Assembly: GCA_948482415.1 (NCBI GenBank)
Contig: CAOMFZ010000038.1
Location: 1-14,021, forward strand
Direction: 5' to 3'
Length of the DNA stretch: 14,021 nt
DNA from: an uncultured Mailhella sp.
GTDB lineage: Bacteria; Desulfobacterota; Desulfovibrionia; Desulfovibrionales; Desulfovibrionaceae
Below, in pieces: positions 5,638 through 12,928 of the stretch; positions within the stretch are counted from its first letter, which is position 1, and every line of letters begins with the position of its first letter. The position numbers and the translations under genes were made by a program. The notes under the pieces were generated by a model. It saw nothing but the letters and a program-made list of their open reading frames with translations, was not told the origin of the DNA and did not search any database.

Positions 5638-6228
5638 ATGAATATACCTATGGTCATTGAAACGACAGGTCGTACCGAGCGAGCATACGATATTTATTCT
5701 CGTTTATTAAAAGACCGTATTATTTTGCTTGGAACAGAGGTCAATGACGCTATGGCTTCACTTATCTGTGCCCAGCTCCTCTTTTTGGAATCCCAGGACC
5801 CTGAAAAAGAAATCAGTTTATATATCAACAGCCCCGGAGGTTCTGTCACCGCAGGCATGGCAATTTATGACACCATGAAATTTATTGCCTGCCCTGTCAC
5901 CACCCTTTGCATGGGCAGAGCTGCCAGCATGGGTGCATTTCTTTTGGCCGGCGGCGAAAAAGGCAAACGCTTTGCCCTTCCTCACAGCCAAATCATGATA
6001 CACCAGCCATCAGCAGGCTATCAGGGTCAGGCTACAGATATTGAAATTCACGCCAAAGAAGTCTTGCGCATGAAAAAAGACCTCAACAGCATTTTAGCCG
6101 CGAACACAGGACAAAGCATTAAAAAAGTCACTGCCGATACTGAACGCGACAACTTTTTAACTGCGGAAGAAGCCCTGAAATACGGCATTATTGATAATAT
6201 TCTTACCTCCAGACATGATTTAATATAG
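5638..6228 (+). CDS. clpP: ATP-dependent Clp protease proteolytic subunit ClpP
   Basis: A 196-residue serine peptidase of the ClpP family that assembles into a two-ring 14-mer and degrades substrates fed by ClpX. The catalytic triad is S97 (in GRAASMGA), H122 (in MIHQPSAG) and D171 (in TERDNFL), the same numbering as E. coli ClpP. Further family motifs are YINSPGGSVTAGMAIYDTM (62-80) and the handle helix with EIHAKEVLRMKKDLN. The residue usually Gln before AAS is Arg94 here. The N-terminus IPMVIETTGRTERAYDIYSRLL is the standard processed region and there is no long propeptide. AAGGAG (5624-5629) lies 8 bases before the ATG. clpX begins only 9 bases after the stop, so the two protease subunits are surely co-transcribed. 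A sigma-54-like site and a leader hairpin lie upstream. Confidence 0.97.
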   Translation: MNIPMVIETTGRTERAYDIYSRLLKDRIILLGTEVNDAMASLICAQLLFLESQDPEKEISLYINSPGGSVTAGMAIYDTMKFIACPVTTLCMGRAASMGAFLLAGGEKGKRFALPHSQIMIHQPSAGYQGQATDIEIHAKEVLRMKKDLNSILAANTGQSIKKVTADTERDNFLTAEEALKYGIIDNILTSRHDLI

Positions 6229-6237
6229 GTTATTTTT

Positions 6238-7461
6238 ATGAGTAATACGAACGAAGGTATGCACTGCTCTTTTTGCGGACGAAGTGAATTTGACGTTAAA
6301 CAATTCATTGTCCAGGGCAATGCCTGTATTTGTGATCAATGTGTTGATGCCTGCAATCGCATTATTGAAAAACAAAAACACACCCCCACAGACCAACCCC
6401 AAAAACTGCTTACCCCTAAAGAAATTAAAGAAAAGCTTGATGAATATGTTATCGGGCAGGACAATGCAAAGAAAATTCTTTCTGTTGCCGTGTACAACCA
6501 CTACAAACGCGTTTTCTTTAAACATGAACTGGGTGATGTAGAACTTGAAAAAAGCAATGTACTTTTGGCAGGTCCTTCCGGAAGCGGAAAAACCCTGCTT
6601 GCCAGAACCCTTGCCCGCATTTTGAATGTGCCCTTTGCCATTGCTGACGCGACTACATTAACAGAAGCCGGATATGTAGGCGAAGATGTGGAAAATATTC
6701 TTGTCCAGCTGGTGCAGAATGCTGAATTTAATTTGGAAGCAGCCAGCCGCGGCATCATCTATATTGATGAAATTGACAAAATTTCGCGTAAAGGCGACAG
6801 CGCTTCTCTGACCCGTGACGTTTCAGGTGAAGGCGTACAGCAGGCTCTTCTCAAAATTATTGAAGGCACAGAAGCCAATATTCCGCCAAAGGGCGGCAGA
6901 AAACACCCCCAGCAGGAATTTATCCGCCTTAATACTTCCAATATTTTGTTTATTGTGGGCGGCGCCTTTATTGGACTTGAAAAAATGATTGAGTCCAGAA
7001 TGCGCGGCAACAGCATGGGATTTGGTGCGCACATCAACAATAAAAAAGAACAGAATATTTCTGAACTTCTGGATCAGGCTGTGCCTACTGACCTTGTCCA
7101 GTTTGGATTAATCCCTGAATTTATTGGTCGTATTCCTGTTATCACCCACGTTGACGAGCTCGATGTGGACGATTTGGTACGCGTATTAACAGAACCCAAA
7201 AATGCGCTTACCAAACAATACCAGAAACTTTTTGAGATTGACGGCGTTGAGCTCAGTTTTGAAACAGAAGCTCTCAAAGCTGTTGCCCAAAAAGCCATTG
7301 AAAGAAAAACCGGAGCAAGAGGGCTTCGCAACGTTCTTGAAACAGTAATGCTCGATATTATGTATGATTTGCCCAACACTGCCAAGGGTAAGCAATGCAT
7401 TATCACCAAGGGCGTTATTGAAAAAAATGAAACACCCCTCTTTTTATCTAAAGCAGAATAA
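6238..7461 (+). CDS. clpX: ClpX, AAA+ unfoldase subunit of the ClpXP protease
   Basis: A 407-residue protein of normal ClpX length. The N-terminal zinc-binding domain has C10, C13, C32 and C35 (CSFC...CDQC). The AAA+ module has Walker A GPSGSGKT (112-119; Ser114 where Thr is common), pore loop GYVG (145-148), Walker B ending D177-E178, a GGRKHPQQEF stretch matching the RKH pore loop, and the sensor 2 motif GARGLRN near residues 360-366. MGFG at 260-263 corresponds to the IGF loop that docks ClpX on ClpP. ClpX unfolds tagged or adaptor-delivered proteins with ATP and threads them into ClpP. The start ATG is preceded only by a weak ribosome binding site (TAGG, 8 bases away), so translation may depend on coupling to clpP. 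A terminator-like hairpin follows immediately after its stop. Confidence 0.97.
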   Translation: MSNTNEGMHCSFCGRSEFDVKQFIVQGNACICDQCVDACNRIIEKQKHTPTDQPQKLLTPKEIKEKLDEYVIGQDNAKKILSVAVYNHYKRVFFKHELGDVELEKSNVLLAGPSGSGKTLLARTLARILNVPFAIADATTLTEAGYVGEDVENILVQLVQNAEFNLEAASRGIIYIDEIDKISRKGDSASLTRDVSGEGVQQALLKIIEGTEANIPPKGGRKHPQQEFIRLNTSNILFIVGGAFIGLEKMIESRMRGNSMGFGAHINNKKEQNISELLDQAVPTDLVQFGLIPEFIGRIPVITHVDELDVDDLVRVLTEPKNALTKQYQKLFEIDGVELSFETEALKAVAQKAIERKTGARGLRNVLETVMLDIMYDLPNTAKGKQCIITKGVIEKNETPLFLSKAE

Positions 7462-7463
7462 TT

Positions 7464-7491
7464 AAAAATACCGTTTTTACGGTATTTTTTT
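7464..7491 (+). terminator. Terminator-like hairpin between clpX and lon
   Basis: AAAAATACCGT (7464-7474) and ACGGTATTTTT (7479-7489) form a perfect 11-bp stem with a TTTT loop, followed by two more T. The 3' arm supplies most of the T-run. It starts 2 bases after the clpX stop and ends 3 bases before the lon Shine-Dalgarno. Only about six pairs are not plain A/T, so termination may be partial. The A-rich and T-rich flanks make it symmetrical on both strands. Confidence 0.65.
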
Positions 7492-7503
7492 CTTGAGGAC
7501 GCC

Positions 7504-9984
7504 ATGAGTTTATTTGAAAATACACAAAATCGTATTCTCCCCATGATGACATTGCGAGAAGTTGTTATTTTTCCCGGAGCAATAACCCCGCTCTTTGTGG
7601 GACGTGATATTTCCATCCGTGCCATTGAAGAGTCCATTAGTTCCTTTAAAAAACATATTTTCCTTGTCACCCAGCGTGAAGCCGATATTGAAAAGCCCAA
7701 CCCTGAGGATTTATACTCTATTGGGGTTGTCAGCCGTATTTTACAGCTCATGCGCCTGCCTGACGGGAATATAAAGGTTCTCTTTGAGGGTTTGTACCGC
7801 GCCACATGGGATACCTTTGAAAATAATGAACAAGCTCTTGTTTCACACAGTTTTCTGCACGACGAGCAGGATTTTTCCCCTGCCTTTGGCAATGACACAT
7901 TCCCTTGCCTGATTACCAATGAAATCCAGGATATAGACGCAACCCCTATAGAAGCAGAAGCGCTTTACCGTGCTGTCCATGACGCCATTGAAGACTTTTC
8001 CAAAGTCAATAAGAAATTAACGCCTGAGCATGTGGCAGCCATTTCAGCCCTGCACCATGCAGGGAAACTCTCTGACGCAATTATGCCCCATCTCAAGCTT
8101 GATTTTGCAAAAAAGCAGGAAGTTCTTGAAACCCTTGACACGGCAGAACGCCTTGCCAAAGCCTATGAACTCTTAAACAGCGAACTGGCAGTGGCAGATT
8201 TAGAAAAAAAAATCAAGAGCCACGTCAAAGACCAAATGGAAAAAAATCAGCGTGAATACTATCTAACCGAACAAATAAAAGCTATTCACAAAGAAATGGG
8301 CAATGAAGACCCACAGGCGGAAGCTGACGAACTGGAACTGCGTATCCGCGAAAAAAATATGTCTGATGAAGCCAAAGAAAGGGCACTGCGCGAACTGAAA
8401 AAACTTCGCCCCATGTCCCCCTCTTCTGCGGAATATTCTGTAGCGCGGAATTATATTGACTGGGTTCTTGATTTGCCCTGGAATGAACTCAAAGATATTC
8501 ACATAGACATCAAGGAAGCCAAAAATATTTTGGACAATGCCCATTTTGGTTTGGAAAAGCCCAAAGAACGTATTTTAGAATATCTCGCTGTGCAAAAGCT
8601 CACGGACGGACTCAAAGGTCCTATTCTTTGCTTTGTGGGCCCTCCGGGAGTTGGGAAAACTTCCCTTGCCAAAAGTGTGGCACAGGCAACAGGACGGGAT
8701 TTTGTGCGCATTTCTCTGGGCGGAGTGCGTGATGAAGCAGAAATTCGCGGACACAGACGAACCTATGTTGGGGCAATGCCCGGAAAAATCCTCATGGCTC
8801 TGCGTAAGGCAAAATCCAATAACCCCTTGTTTTGCTTAGATGAAATTGACAAAATGACCGCCGATTTTCGGGGTGACCCAAGTTCTGCCCTTTTGGAAGT
8901 ACTGGACCCTGAACAAAATAATACCTTCAGCGACCATTACCTTGACCTTGATTACGACCTCTCCAAAGTCTTCTTCATTACAACGGCAAATACGCTCGCC
9001 GATATTCCTGCTCCTCTTCGCGACCGTATGGAAATTATTGAGCTTTCCAGCTATCTTGAAACCGAAAAAATGAGTATTGCCAAAGATTTTCTTTTGCCAA
9101 AACAACGCAAAATGCACGGTCTGGAAGAAGAAAATTTATCTGTTGATGATACGGCAATGCTTGATATTATTCGCTCTTACACAAGAGAAGCGGGTGTGCG
9201 CAACCTTGAACGCCAAATTGCCGCTCTTTGCCGCAAAACAGCCATAAAAATGGTGGAAAACGAAAACACAAGCCCCGCTGTTCATGTCAGAAAAAAAGAT
9301 TTACGAACCTATCTTGGCATACAAAAATATCGCTTTGGCGATAAGGAAAATAATGCCCAAATCGGCGTTGTGGCAGGGCTTGCCTATAATATGGTGGGCG
9401 GCGATATCCTCTATATTGAAACCGCGGTCATGCCCGGAACCGGAAAGGTTTTGACTACAGGACAACTGGGCTCTGTCATGAAAGAATCAGCAGAAGCGGC
9501 TTTCAGTTATGTTCGCTCACGGGCTAATCTGCTTGGCTTGCGCTCTGATTTTTACAAGGATATTGATATCCACATTCACGTTCCGGAAGGGGCAACCCCT
9601 AAGGATGGACCTTCCGCAGGCATTACCATTGCTACGTCTATTGCTTCTGCTCTGCTTGGCATTCCTGTCCTTGATAATGTTGCCATGACAGGGGAAATAA
9701 CCTTGCGCGGACGTGTGCTTGCTATTGGCGGCTTACGGGAAAAACTCCTTGCTGCAAAGCGTTCCAATATCAAAACCATTATTATTCCAAAAGATAATAG
9801 AAAAGATATTGAAGAAATACCAAAAGAAATCACCAATAGTTTAAAAATGAAATTTGTCAGCCATGTGGACGAAGTGCTGCCTATTGCTTTTCATAAAAAA
9901 AATACAGAAATTTTCCGGACAAACAACAATAATGCGGACTTGCTCCTCAGCCTGAAACCGCAAGAAAAAACAGAAGAAAACTAA
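7504..9984 (+). CDS. lon: Lon ATP-dependent serine protease
   Basis: An 826-residue Lon (LonA type), slightly longer than E. coli Lon. The N-terminal substrate-binding LAN domain begins LPMMTLREVVIFPGAITPLFVGR, then a coiled-coil helical region (about residues 210-290, KSHVKDQMEKNQREYYLTEQ). The AAA+ domain has Walker A GPPGVGKT (379-386), then RISLGGVRDEAEIRGHRRTYVGAMPG, and Walker B FCLDEIDKM. The protease domain has PEGATPKDGPSAG with catalytic Ser704 and the partner Lys747 in GGLREKLLAAKR. The last 25 or so residues are a polar N- and K/E-rich tail. Lon degrades misfolded and selected regulatory proteins in the cytoplasm. GAGG (7495-7498) is 5 bases before the ATG. There is no space for a promoter between the upstream hairpin and the gene, so transcription must come through that hairpin or from inside clpX. 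Confidence 0.97.
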   Translation: MSLFENTQNRILPMMTLREVVIFPGAITPLFVGRDISIRAIEESISSFKKHIFLVTQREADIEKPNPEDLYSIGVVSRILQLMRLPDGNIKVLFEGLYRATWDTFENNEQALVSHSFLHDEQDFSPAFGNDTFPCLITNEIQDIDATPIEAEALYRAVHDAIEDFSKVNKKLTPEHVAAISALHHAGKLSDAIMPHLKLDFAKKQEVLETLDTAERLAKAYELLNSELAVADLEKKIKSHVKDQMEKNQREYYLTEQIKAIHKEMGNEDPQAEADELELRIREKNMSDEAKERALRELKKLRPMSPSSAEYSVARNYIDWVLDLPWNELKDIHIDIKEAKNILDNAHFGLEKPKERILEYLAVQKLTDGLKGPILCFVGPPGVGKTSLAKSVAQATGRDFVRISLGGVRDEAEIRGHRRTYVGAMPGKILMALRKAKSNNPLFCLDEIDKMTADFRGDPSSALLEVLDPEQNNTFSDHYLDLDYDLSKVFFITTANTLADIPAPLRDRMEIIELSSYLETEKMSIAKDFLLPKQRKMHGLEEENLSVDDTAMLDIIRSYTREAGVRNLERQIAALCRKTAIKMVENENTSPAVHVRKKDLRTYLGIQKYRFGDKENNAQIGVVAGLAYNMVGGDILYIETAVMPGTGKVLTTGQLGSVMKESAEAAFSYVRSRANLLGLRSDFYKDIDIHIHVPEGATPKDGPSAGITIATSIASALLGIPVLDNVAMTGEITLRGRVLAIGGLREKLLAAKRSNIKTIIIPKDNRKDIEEIPKEITNSLKMKFVSHVDEVLPIAFHKKNTEIFRTNNNNADLLLSLKPQEKTEEN

Positions 9985-10018
9985 GAAAAATAACATTCTT
10001 TTTATAGAATAAAAATTA

Positions 10019-10051
10019 TAGGTAGTTTAGCAGTAACTACCTATTTTTTTT
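10019..10051 (+). terminator. Intrinsic terminator after lon
   Basis: A perfect 9-bp stem TAGGTAGTT (10019-10027) / AACTACCTA (10035-10043) with a 7-base loop is followed by eight T (10044-10051). It lies 34 bases after the lon stop. It closes the tig-clpP-clpX-lon block and isolates it from the tetR cassette. Confidence 0.88.
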
Positions 10052-10087
10052 ATTTAATATCTTACGGTGACAATTTTTTAATTTTAC

Positions 10088-10114
10088 TGACTAAAAGTCA
10101 TTGACTTATAGTCA
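10088..10114 (+). promoter_or_regulatory. Paired operator palindromes of the tetR cassette
   Basis: Two perfect 13-bp palindromes of the form TGACT-NNN-AGTCA lie side by side: TGACTAAAAGTCA (10088-10100) and TGACTTATAGTCA (10102-10114), separated by one T, with centres 14 bp apart. The second overlaps the predicted -35 box. This is the typical layout of a TetR-family autoregulated operator bound by one or two dimers. I found no further copy upstream of the downstream genes, so the whole cassette may be controlled from here. Confidence 0.75.
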
Positions 10115-10129
10115 TTCTTATTTTATTGT
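10101..10129 (+). promoter_or_regulatory. Predicted promoter of the tetR cassette
   Basis: A -35 box TTGACT (10101-10106) and a -10 box TATTGT (10124-10129) are 17 bases apart. Transcription would start near 10136, 14 bases before the tetR ATG. The -35 is built into the second palindrome, so repressor binding would occlude RNA polymerase. The -10 is a moderate match. Confidence 0.5.
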
Positions 10130-10149
10130 CCCTTTTCAGGAAGGACACT

Positions 10150-10752
10150 ATGAACAAAAGACAAATTTCAGCCCTTGAAACCAAAAGCAAACTTATTGCT
10201 GCTGCCTTGGAAATCCTGAAAGAAAAAGGATTTACGGCAATCAATGTGGAAGAAATCACCCAAAAAGCCGGTGTTTCAAAAGGAACATTTTATGTCTATT
10301 TCAAGCGAAAAGAAGATATTGTTTTGGAAATATCCCATACTCCTTTTGAAAAAATTACCCAAGAATTTGAAAAAATGGAAAATAAGCCGCTTCTTGAAAA
10401 ACTATCCTGCCATTTTCGCAAATTCATGGAATGTGTTGAATATTGCGGCATTAATACATGCCGTCAATGGACAAGAGATGTTTTAGACCCCAAAAATGTT
10501 CCGGCTGATAAAGACCCCAAGAAATGGCAGTATGATGTAGAAACACTTAAATCCATTCTTGAAAAAGCCATAAAAAACAATGAACTGAAAGAAAATACTC
10601 CGGTTGAAACACTGACTCATATTTTCATTTGTGAATTATACGGCATGATGACGTGCTGGTGCATGTCTGACGGAAAGTTTGAACCACTGGACTGGTGCGA
10701 AAAATTCTGTGATATACAGCTGAAAAAAATCTTTGAACCCTATTTAAAATAA
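10150..10752 (+). CDS. TetR/AcrR-family transcriptional regulator, cysteine-rich ligand domain
   Basis: A 200-residue protein of typical TetR size. Residues 10-57 form the N-terminal three-helix DNA-binding domain, with the helix-turn-helix VEEITQKAGVSKGTFYVYFKRKED matching the family signature (A-GVSKGTFY-YF--KE). The C-terminal ligand/dimerisation domain has nine cysteines (87, 95, 99, 104, 161, 169, 171, 183, 187) and none in the DNA-binding part. That is unusual and hints at a thiol-reactive, oxidant or metal signal (inference only). The ATG at 10150 has AGGAAGG just upstream; an in-frame TTG at 10126 lies in the promoter and is rejected. The protein probably represses its own promoter through the paired TGACT-NNN-AGTCA palindromes and thereby the reductase and exporter genes. 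The reductase starts 13 bases after the stop. Confidence 0.92.
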   Translation: MNKRQISALETKSKLIAAALEILKEKGFTAINVEEITQKAGVSKGTFYVYFKRKEDIVLEISHTPFEKITQEFEKMENKPLLEKLSCHFRKFMECVEYCGINTCRQWTRDVLDPKNVPADKDPKKWQYDVETLKSILEKAIKNNELKENTPVETLTHIFICELYGMMTCWCMSDGKFEPLDWCEKFCDIQLKKIFEPYLK

Positions 10753-10765
10753 GAAGGAGAATTCC

Positions 10766-11617
10766 ATGGACTATATAACATTATCCAACGGCGTCAAAAT
10801 GCCCATGCTTGGTTTCGGAGTTTTTCAAATTCCCGATAATATAGAATGTAAACGCGTTGTCAAAGATGCTCTTGATGTGGGGTATCGCTCCATAGACACA
10901 GCCGCCGCATATTTTAATGAAGAAGGGGTCGGCGAAGCAATCAAAGAAAGCGGCATAAAACGAGAGGAACTATTTATTGCCACAAAGCTCTGGATACAAG
11001 ACGCCGGCTATGAAAATACCAAAAAAGCTTTTCAAACTTCACTCAATAAACTAGGGATTGATTATCTTGACCTCTATTTAATCCACCAACCCATGAATGA
11101 TTATTACGGCTCATGGCGAGCTATGGAAGAACTTTACACACAAGAAAATGTTCGGGCAATCGGCGTTTGCAATTTTTATCCTGACAGGCTTATGGATTTA
11201 TGGATAAATGCAAAAATTAAACCCATGCTCAATCAAATTGAACTGCACCCATTTTTCCAGCAAACAGACGCCATAAAAAATATGCAGGAACTTTCCATTC
11301 AACCCGAAGCCTGGGGACCTTTTGCAGAGGGCGGCAATGGAATTTTTACCAATCCAGTTCTGACTAAAATTGCTGAAAAATACCATAAAACAGCGGCTCA
11401 GGTAATTTTGAAATGGAATATCCAACGAGGCGTTATTGTAATCCCTAAATCTGTCAAAAAAGAGCGCATGCAGGAAAATTTCGCAGTTTGGGATTTTCGG
11501 TTAGATACAACTGACATGGAACAAATTGCAAAGCTCGACTTGGGCAAAAGCAATATTATTGACCACTTCACTGCCCAAACAGCAAAATTTTTGAATGAGT
11601 ATAAAATTCACGATTAA
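10766..11617 (+). CDS. Aldo/keto reductase (2,5-diketogluconate reductase-like)
   Basis: A 283-residue NAD(P)H-dependent oxidoreductase with a TIM-barrel fold, of the length typical for AKR5-type bacterial enzymes. The catalytic tetrad is complete: D44, Y49, K74 and H107 (GYRSIDTAAAYFNEEGVGEAI, ATKLW and DLYLIHQP). Other signatures are GVCNFYPDRL, NQIELHPFFQQ, EAWGPFAEG and the cofactor-binding IPKSVKKERMQENF, whose K and R suggest preference for NADPH. Such enzymes reduce aldehydes and ketones, including reactive dicarbonyls such as methylglyoxal; the native substrate is not visible from sequence. AAGGAG (10754-10759) lies 6 bases before the ATG. It is almost certainly co-transcribed with tetR, suggesting induction by the compound it detoxifies. 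No terminator is seen before the next gene 84 bases downstream. Confidence 0.94.
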   Translation: MDYITLSNGVKMPMLGFGVFQIPDNIECKRVVKDALDVGYRSIDTAAAYFNEEGVGEAIKESGIKREELFIATKLWIQDAGYENTKKAFQTSLNKLGIDYLDLYLIHQPMNDYYGSWRAMEELYTQENVRAIGVCNFYPDRLMDLWINAKIKPMLNQIELHPFFQQTDAIKNMQELSIQPEAWGPFAEGGNGIFTNPVLTKIAEKYHKTAAQVILKWNIQRGVIVIPKSVKKERMQENFAVWDFRLDTTDMEQIAKLDLGKSNIIDHFTAQTAKFLNEYKIHD

Positions 11618-11701
11618 AAATTTCGCTTTCAATACAGCATATTCATAATTATACCAACTAGCTGAAAAGAAAAATATTCATATTGAACAGAGTAAAAAAT
11701 T

Positions 11702-12889
11702 ATGAATGACAAACAAACATTAAAAAGTTTAATCGCCCTTGCTTTAGGAACCTTTGGGGTAGGAATGTCAGAATTTGTAATCATGGGCATATTGCCTGCC
11801 GTGGCAAAATCCATGGACGTTTCTATCCCAAAAGCAGGACATTTTATCTCCATTTACGCAATCGGTGTTATTTTTGGGGCTGTTTGTGTTGCCCTTTTTT
11901 CAAAAAGGCAGCCATTAAAAAGGATTTTATTCACCCTCATTGCCGTGTACACTGTCGGAAATTTATTAACCGTTTTTATGACAGACTATCTCTCCATGAA
12001 TATTGCCCGCTTTATTTCCGGCATACCCCACGGAACATTTTTTGGCGTTGGCTTAGTCGCCGTAAAACAAATCGCAAACCCGCAATATCTGGGCAGAAGT
12101 GCCGCTTTTATAACTTCAGGACTGACCATAGCCAACCTTTTGGGTGTTCCCCTTGCAACCTTTTTGAATAACTATATTTCTTGGCGAATAATCTATCTTT
12201 CTATTGGCTTGTTAGGCTTTCTTATTCTGTATGCACTGATAAAATGGCTTCCTCCGCTTGAACCAATGCCCTATACCAATTTTAAAGGGCAATTCCAATT
12301 TTTAAAAAAACTGCCCCCTTGGCTTTTATTCGGTGCTATCATTATGGGCAACAGTGGTTTCTTTTGTGAATTAAGTTATATCAATCCCCTGCTTATCCAT
12401 GTCAGCGGTTTCAGTCCAAACCATGTGCCAATGCTCATGCTTTTATCCGGACTGGGCATGTTCTTTGGAAACTATTTTTCCGGTAAAATGACAGATAAAT
12501 ATTCACCGATTAATGTTTCAGAATATATGCAGCTGACAGCATCTGTTCTTTTGCTTTTGTTCTTCTTTTTTGCTCATCTCCCTGTTGTAACAACAATTTT
12601 AGTGTTTGCCTGCTCTTTTTGCCTGCTGTCTCTTTCTGCTCCCCAGCAAATTCTTGTTCTGGAAAATGCCAGGGGCGGGGAACTGTTAGGTTCCTCTTTA
12701 GCTCCTCTTGCCTTCACTCTGGGCAATGCCATAGGAGCATTTGCAGGCGGAATACCGGTTGAATACTTTCATGTCGGCTATGAATATATCAATCTCCCGG
12801 GAATATTTTTCTGCTTCCTTGGTTTTCTCTTGCTTTTTATTTTCAAAGCAATAACCTTTGAGCCATATATTATTACTCCAAGCAATTAA
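11702..12889 (+). CDS. araJ: AraJ-like MFS exporter (DHA1 family)
   Basis: A 395-residue, 12-helix major facilitator protein. From memory it aligns with E. coli AraJ along its length: ALGTFGVGMSEFVIMGILP at the N-terminus, SIPKAGHFISIYAIGVIFGA, RFISGIPHGTFFGVGLVAVKQI, TSGLTIANLLGVPLATFL with SWR (the drug-exporter motif C region), QFQFLKKLPPWLLFGAIIMGN, and SAPQQILVLENARGGELLGSS near the end. AraJ-type proteins are proton-driven exporters of sugars or small drugs; the true substrate is not established. The ATG at 11702 fits the AraJ start and has only a weak ribosome binding site (AGAG, 9 bases away). The 84-base gap after the reductase has no clear promoter or terminator, so it is probably part of the TetR-controlled cassette. 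The symbol marks resemblance, not proven function in arabinose metabolism. Confidence 0.88.
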   Translation: MNDKQTLKSLIALALGTFGVGMSEFVIMGILPAVAKSMDVSIPKAGHFISIYAIGVIFGAVCVALFSKRQPLKRILFTLIAVYTVGNLLTVFMTDYLSMNIARFISGIPHGTFFGVGLVAVKQIANPQYLGRSAAFITSGLTIANLLGVPLATFLNNYISWRIIYLSIGLLGFLILYALIKWLPPLEPMPYTNFKGQFQFLKKLPPWLLFGAIIMGNSGFFCELSYINPLLIHVSGFSPNHVPMLMLLSGLGMFFGNYFSGKMTDKYSPINVSEYMQLTASVLLLLFFFFAHLPVVTTILVFACSFCLLSLSAPQQILVLENARGGELLGSSLAPLAFTLGNAIGAFAGGIPVEYFHVGYEYINLPGIFFCFLGFLLLFIFKAITFEPYIITPSN

Positions 12890-12928
12890 TTTTTATATAC
12901 TATAAGTTATAAAAAATAGAGGAAAATC

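Noticed and set aside
7074..7919. Minus-strand frame of 281 codons
   Set aside because: Lies entirely opposite clpX and lon, has a Ser/Arg-rich composition typical of an antisense shadow and matches no family I know.
11639..11680. ATATTCAT repeated twice upstream of the AraJ-like gene
   Set aside because: Eight-base AT-rich direct repeat with no palindromic structure or promoter context; likely chance.
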